This document shows, piece after piece, positions 60,139 through 64,000 of a stretch of 64,000 nucleotides of DNA. The DNA lies in assembly GCA_004357385.1 (NCBI GenBank), contig SMWF01000110.1, positions 1 through 64,000 of the forward strand, in the 5' to 3' direction. Made by a program: the position numbers and the translations under genes. The stretch's first letter is position 1. Every line of letters begins with the position of its first letter. The notes under the pieces are model-generated. The model did no database searches. It had not been told where the DNA came from and was given only the letters and a program-made list of their open reading frames with translations. This stretch comes from Gammaproteobacteria bacterium (GTDB taxonomy: Bacteria > Pseudomonadota > Gammaproteobacteria > Pseudomonadales > Azotimanducaceae).

Positions 60139-61694
60139 CAATTGATACTCCTCGATTCGCCGTCCCAGAACGGCCTGCGCAGCTCGACCTTCAGGATCTT
60201 GCCCGCCCCGCTCTTGGGAAGATCAATGTCGCGCACGTCAAAACTCTTCGGACATTTGTAACCCGCGATGCGACTTCTACAATGACTGAACAGGTCCTGC
60301 GTGCTGACCGTCATCCCGGGTCTGAGCGTTACCACCGCATGCACCGCTTCGCCCCAATCTGCGCTGGGAATGCCGATCACCGCACACTCTGCTATTGCGG
60401 GGTGCTGATAGAGAACGTTCTCGACTTCCGCGGAGTACACATTTTCGCCGCCCGTGACGATCATGTCCTTGATGCGATCCACCAAAAATAGAAATCCCCG
60501 CTCGCCGATGTAGCCGGCATCCCCGGTGTGCATCCACCCACCGCGTAGGGTTTGGGCCGTGAGTTCGGGTTGCTGCCAATAGCCGCGCATGACCATCGGG
60601 CCGCGGACACAGATCTCCCCCACCTCACCATCCTCCAGACTATTGCCGTCGACATCGAGAATCACAATGTCCGCGTTGTAGACCGGCCGCCCGGCGGACC
60701 GCACGAATCCCGCATCGGGGCCATCGAACACGTGGAAACGTGGCTCCAGCACGGTGGCCACCGGCGACAACTCGGTCATCCCATAGGACTGGAGAAACCG
60801 CACGTCGGGAAACAGCGCCATGGCCCGCTCAAGCAAGGCCTCCGGCATCGGCGAAGCGCCATAGGACAGCATGTCGAGGCAGGAGAGGTCGTAGTCGCCG
60901 AGACCCGGATGATTGACTAGCCGGTTCAACATGGTCGGCACCACGACGGTGAGCGTGACGCGAAATCGCTCGAGCGCGCCCAGAAACAGGCTGGGTTCGA
61001 AGGTAGGAATCACCGCGTGGGTGCCGCCGGCAACGGTGACGCTGAACAGACGGGCGCCGCCCGCAACATGGAACATCGGCGAAACGTGCAGGTGGATCGT
61101 CGCGCCGCTGATGTTCATGTTGGCCATCGCCGTCAACGAGTTTGCCATCAGATTGGCGTGGCTCAACATCACGCCCTTGGCGCGCCCCGTGGTCCCGCCG
61201 GTATAGAACAGCGCGGCAAGATCATCGTTGTGGCGCACTGCATCCGGCGCCGGCGCCGCGGCGCGGATGAGCGTCTCGGTACTGACAAGGCCATGGTCGT
61301 CGTCTGCCGCTGCCAGCAGAATCTGGCGAAGGGCCGGACACTGCTCGCGCAATTCGTCGGCCCAACCACAGTGCTCTGCGTCGACCAGCAGCAGCACCAC
61401 CGCGGCATCATTGAGGCACGCCGCGATTTCCTGCGTCGTCCAACGGGTGTTTACCGGGACCATGACCGCGCCGGCCCAAAGCGTCGCGAAGTAATATTCG
61501 ACGTAGCGATCGCTGTTGCCGGCCAGCATGGCGATCCGCTCGCCCGGAGCAACCCCCAACTCCCGAAATCCGCCCGCCAGGCGCGCGATCCGGTCTTTGA
61601 ATTCGGCCCAACTCACGGTCCGTTCGAGGCTGACCAGCGCGGCCTTATCCGGCGAGATGTTCGCCGCGCGATGAATGCCCTGGGTCAGTTGCAT
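60138..61694 (-). CDS. AMP-dependent acyl-CoA ligase
   Basis: This 518-residue AMP-forming ligase has YTGGTTGRAKGVMLSHANL, QSYGMTELSPVATVLE, GWMHTGDAGYIGERG, and RIKDMIVTGGENVYSAEVE, ending KILKVELRRP. The closeness to FadD-type class I ligases is clear; chain length cannot be read. It is translationally linked to the DUF3187 gene, which suggests uptake plus activation of one substrate. Confidence 0.93.
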   Translation of the reverse strand: MQLTQGIHRAANISPDKAALVSLERTVSWAEFKDRIARLAGGFRELGVAPGERIAMLAGNSDRYVEYYFATLWAGAVMVPVNTRWTTQEIAACLNDAAVVLLLVDAEHCGWADELREQCPALRQILLAAADDDHGLVSTETLIRAAAPAPDAVRHNDDLAALFYTGGTTGRAKGVMLSHANLMANSLTAMANMNISGATIHLHVSPMFHVAGGARLFSVTVAGGTHAVIPTFEPSLFLGALERFRVTLTVVVPTMLNRLVNHPGLGDYDLSCLDMLSYGASPMPEALLERAMALFPDVRFLQSYGMTELSPVATVLEPRFHVFDGPDAGFVRSAGRPVYNADIVILDVDGNSLEDGEVGEICVRGPMVMRGYWQQPELTAQTLRGGWMHTGDAGYIGERGFLFLVDRIKDMIVTGGENVYSAEVENVLYQHPAIAECAVIGIPSADWGEAVHAVVTLRPGMTVSTQDLFSHCRSRIAGYKCPKSFDVRDIDLPKSGAGKILKVELRRPFWDGESRSIN

Positions 61695-61811
61695 CGATCA
61701 TAGTTCGTCCGAAAAAAGCGGTGATTCTACCCAAGCGGCGAGTCGTTCCACAGCGGCACTTTGTGTCCAGTTTGGGGCGTTCGACAGACTCCGTTGCTCC
61801 CCTAGCAGGGT

Positions 61812-63434
61812 CTATGCCCCGTAGGCTGCCTCCGCAGTACGTCGCGCCCATTTGTAGTCGGGTTTGCCGTTGGCCGCGCGACGCACCTCGTCGACGAACA
61901 GGATGTGTTTCGGCACTTTGTAGCCGGCGAGCTGCTGCCGGGCATACTCGATCACTTCGTGTTCGGCCTGTTGCGCCGACTCCCGAAGCGAAGTGACCGC
62001 AACGACACGCTCTCCAAACCGCTCATCCGGCACCCCGACAACCAGGCAATCGAGCACCGTCTCAAACCGTTTCACTGCCTCTTCGACCTCTTCGGGAAAC
62101 ACTTTCTCACCCGCCGTATTGATGCAGACGCTGCCCCGTCCCAACAAGGTGATCGAGCCGTCGGCCTCCACCCGCGCGTAGTCGCCTGGAAAGCTGTAAC
62201 GCACGCCGTCGATCTCGCGAAACGTCTCGGCCGACTTCACCGGATCTTTGTAGTAGCCGATGGGTACCAGGCCGCTGCTAGCGACCCGCCCGACCGCTTC
62301 ATCGCCGGGTTGCAGTTCCCGCCCGTCATCGGCAAACACCTTCACCCCTTCACTGAGCTCGAAGGTGGCGGTCCGCGGCGAACGATCGCGGCTGGTGACC
62401 GAACTACCCATGCCGCCTTCCGTCGAACCCATGGTATCGACCAGTTCCATGTCGTGGTGTTCAAGCAGCCCTTCCTTGACTTCCGCGCTCCACATCACCC
62501 CACTGGAGACGATCTGGGTCAGCGACGCGAGATCGAAGGGATGGCCTGCATCACGCGCCGCATTCAACGACTCCAGCATCGGGCGCGCAAACGCATCACC
62601 AACGATCACTACCGACGTTGCGCGATGCTGTTCAACTAGGCTCCACATCAGGTCCGGATCAAAGCCGAGCTTCGAAAACGTGACCACGCTGCCGCCCAGC
62701 AGCAGCGGAATGAACGTTCCAAGCCACATCCCGGTGCCGTGCATCAACGGGCAGCCGACGACGCTGCGCGGCACACCCCCGGCAGCGGCGAGTCGCGTGA
62801 CCAGATCCGGCAACTCGTCCACGGACGTTGGAACATCGAATCCATGCGCCACATAGCCCATGCACATAGCCATGCAGAACTCACCATTGTTGTACATCAC
62901 ACCCTTGGGTAACCCGGTGGTCCCGCCCGTGTACAGCATGTACAGGTCATCCATCGCGCGCTCCACTCGCGGCGCGGGAGGGTTGCCACGCAGCCCGCGC
63001 TCAAAGTCGACCGCGTCGTGCAGGAGCGCCTCGGTACCATCATCCACCTGCACCCAGAGTTTGACCTTGGGCAGCCGGTCGCGAATCTCCCAGATGCGCA
63101 TCGCGTAGCAGGCCTGATAAACCACTGCCTCGGCATCGGCGTTGTCGAGCAGGTACACCAGCTCGTCGGCCTTGTAGCGGTAGTTCACATTGATCGGGCA
63201 ACCACGAATCTTGAAGATCCCATACTGGGCTTCGAGGTATTCGTTGCAGTTGTGCAGATAGATGCCCACCTTGGCGCCGGCGCCCAACCCCGCGCCTTCC
63301 AGAACCGCTGCAAACCGCGCCGCGCGATCATCGTATTCGCGCCAGCTGTGGGTCTGGTTACCGCAGATCAGCGCAGGCTGATCGGGAATGGTATCCGCGA
63401 TCCGCTCCCACGCCGTCGCAAAGTGGAAATTCAT
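61812..63434 (-). CDS. Acyl-CoA synthetase (AMP-forming)
   Basis: This 540-residue ligase has MLYTGGTTGLPKGVMYNN, DTMGSTEGGMG, SFPGDYARVEADG, and RGSVCINTAGEKVFPEEVE. The MGSTEGG motif and FadD-like C-terminus resemble actinobacterial FadD2/FadD19-type enzymes. GGGGA is 5 bases ahead of the ATG. It is the fourth acyl ligase in the window and reads in the same direction as the one before it, with a 117-base gap. Confidence 0.92.
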   Translation of the reverse strand: MNFHFATAWERIADTIPDQPALICGNQTHSWREYDDRAARFAAVLEGAGLGAGAKVGIYLHNCNEYLEAQYGIFKIRGCPINVNYRYKADELVYLLDNADAEAVVYQACYAMRIWEIRDRLPKVKLWVQVDDGTEALLHDAVDFERGLRGNPPAPRVERAMDDLYMLYTGGTTGLPKGVMYNNGEFCMAMCMGYVAHGFDVPTSVDELPDLVTRLAAAGGVPRSVVGCPLMHGTGMWLGTFIPLLLGGSVVTFSKLGFDPDLMWSLVEQHRATSVVIVGDAFARPMLESLNAARDAGHPFDLASLTQIVSSGVMWSAEVKEGLLEHHDMELVDTMGSTEGGMGSSVTSRDRSPRTATFELSEGVKVFADDGRELQPGDEAVGRVASSGLVPIGYYKDPVKSAETFREIDGVRYSFPGDYARVEADGSITLLGRGSVCINTAGEKVFPEEVEEAVKRFETVLDCLVVGVPDERFGERVVAVTSLRESAQQAEHEVIEYARQQLAGYKVPKHILFVDEVRRAANGKPDYKWARRTAEAAYGA

Positions 63435-63588
63435 TCCCGTCCCCCTGCTGCGAAAAGTCCCCTGCTGAGCACAACCATGCTAACCCGATCCGACCAACAA
63501 TTGGCCAATCTCGCCATCGGTCGTTCGGCGTCCGATGCGTTGCTTTCCTAAATCCCATGAAAACAACGTGTTAGTAAGGTACGAAACC

Positions 63589-63604
63589 TGGCACGCAACT
63601 TGAA
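63589..63604 (+). promoter_or_regulatory. Candidate sigma54 promoter
   Basis: TGGCACG, four bases, TTGAA: this fits the -24/-12 sigma54 pattern except that GC at -12 is GA. It ends 40 bases before the ATG of the small membrane gene and precedes a PspC-like gene. Enterobacterial psp genes use sigma54, which supports but does not prove the call. Confidence 0.35.
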
Positions 63605-63644
63605 TAGACAAGGATGTAGACACGCAAGTCACGGATTGAAGGAC

Positions 63645-63845
63645 ATGAACAACTCATTTCGACTTTCGCGTATTGCCGCCCCCCGCGCGACGCTGTGGTC
63701 GATCGTCTTGCTGACGCTGGTGCTGTGCATCTTTGGACTGTCGGCAAGCGCCGCCATGACGGCCAACGAGGCTGCAATCACCAGCCACGCACTGATCGCC
63801 GAAGGCCCCCTGGCGCAGGTGCTGTGCCTGATGGGTCGTGGCTGA
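63645..63845 (+). CDS. Small membrane protein (66 aa)
   Basis: This 66-residue protein has one hydrophobic segment (about 16-34, SIVLLTLVLCIFGLSASAA) which could be a signal or an anchor, then a short tail ending CLMGRG. The ATG at 63645 is close behind AAGGAC; an upstream ATG at 63600 adds nothing conserved. It is 12 bases before the PspC-like gene. No family recognised. Confidence 0.5.
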   Translation: MNNSFRLSRIAAPRATLWSIVLLTLVLCIFGLSASAAMTANEAAITSHALIAEGPLAQVLCLMGRG

Positions 63846-63857
63846 GCGAGCGACAAC

Positions 63858-64000
63858 ATGACGACGGATCGCGTGAACAGCAACCCTGGTCTGCGCCTGG
63901 ACAAGGACAACAGCATGATCGTCGGGGTTTGTGCCGGAATCGCCCGCTATCTGCGTGTCGAACCCACCTGGGTGCGCGTCGGTGCGCTGGTCGTAGCGAT
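63858..64000 (+). CDS. PspC domain protein (5' part only)
   Basis: The open frame from 63858 to the window edge encodes LRLDKDNSMIVGVCAGIARYL followed by a VEPTWVRVGALVV hydrophobic stretch. This is the start of a PspC domain (phage-shock-type inner-membrane protein, which senses envelope stress). Only 47 residues are visible. It follows the small membrane gene by 12 bases, and a sigma54-like promoter lies upstream. Confidence 0.75.
   Translation, partial: MTTDRVNSNPGLRLDKDNSMIVGVCAGIARYLRVEPTWVRVGALVVA

Noticed and set aside
1-64000. tRNA, rRNA, CRISPR array, transposon or prophage
   Set aside because: I looked for CCA-ended cloverleaf signals, regularly spaced repeats, transposase or integrase motifs and found none.

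Overview
The window comes from a GC-rich Gram-negative bacterium, most likely an uncultured gammaproteobacterium. Supporting this are a PBP1B-type transglycosylase/transpeptidase, a TonB-dependent receptor, two lipoproteins with lipoboxes, HtpX, a PspC-like protein and a complete glycolate oxidase glcDEF set. I found no rRNA, tRNA, CRISPR array, insertion sequence or phage gene. Genes are tightly packed and most gaps are under 200 bases.

The dominant theme is the deazaflavin cofactor F420, which is well known in archaea and Actinobacteria but uncommon in Gammaproteobacteria. A five-gene plus-strand cluster (7011-12633) encodes an F420:NADPH oxidoreductase (npdG), the F420-0 glutamate ligase (cofE), the phospholactate-type transferase (cofD), its guanylyltransferase partner (cofC) and a fused FO synthase (fbiC). 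Around it lie eight luciferase-like (LLM) oxidoreductases and two split-barrel (PPOX-type) flavin/F420 enzymes. These are interleaved with three crotonases, an acyl-CoA dehydrogenase, four acyl-CoA ligases, an SDR dehydrogenase, a fatty acid desaturase and an APH-like kinase. The layout resembles mycobacterial lipid or steroid catabolism transplanted into a proteobacterial chromosome.

Layout: 1-6930, a CHAD protein, crotonase, LLM enzymes, glucokinase and a PPOX protein. 7011-12633, F420 biosynthesis. 12574-18067, an MFS exporter, a small minus-strand transcript with its own terminator, a serine-hydrolase fold that has lost its catalytic residues, a zinc ribbon protein, a desaturase and an acyl-CoA dehydrogenase. 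18231-24964, metallo-hydrolases, a SLOG-like/membrane protein, an acyl-CoA ligase and a HAD phosphatase. 24957-35575, mostly LLM operons plus htpX. 35692-40770, envelope genes (DsbA-like, PBP1B, lipoproteins). 40786-47933, one eight-gene minus-strand operon led by a Fur-family regulator and containing glcDEF. 48014-51270, RidA, dihydroorotase and a nitronate-monooxygenase-like protein. 51325-53966, an ABC-2 exporter. 54168-63434, a crotonase, a TonB receptor behind a clear TPP riboswitch, and three acyl-CoA ligases. 63645-64000, the start of a PspC-like locus.

How the genes may work together (inference): NpdG exchanges reducing power between NADPH and F420. LLM and PPOX enzymes then oxidise or reduce organic substrates using F420, and the acyl-CoA ligases, dehydrogenase and crotonases carry the products through beta-oxidation-like steps. 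CofE lacks the extra reductase domain of mycobacterial FbiB, so the chemical form of F420 made here is an open question.
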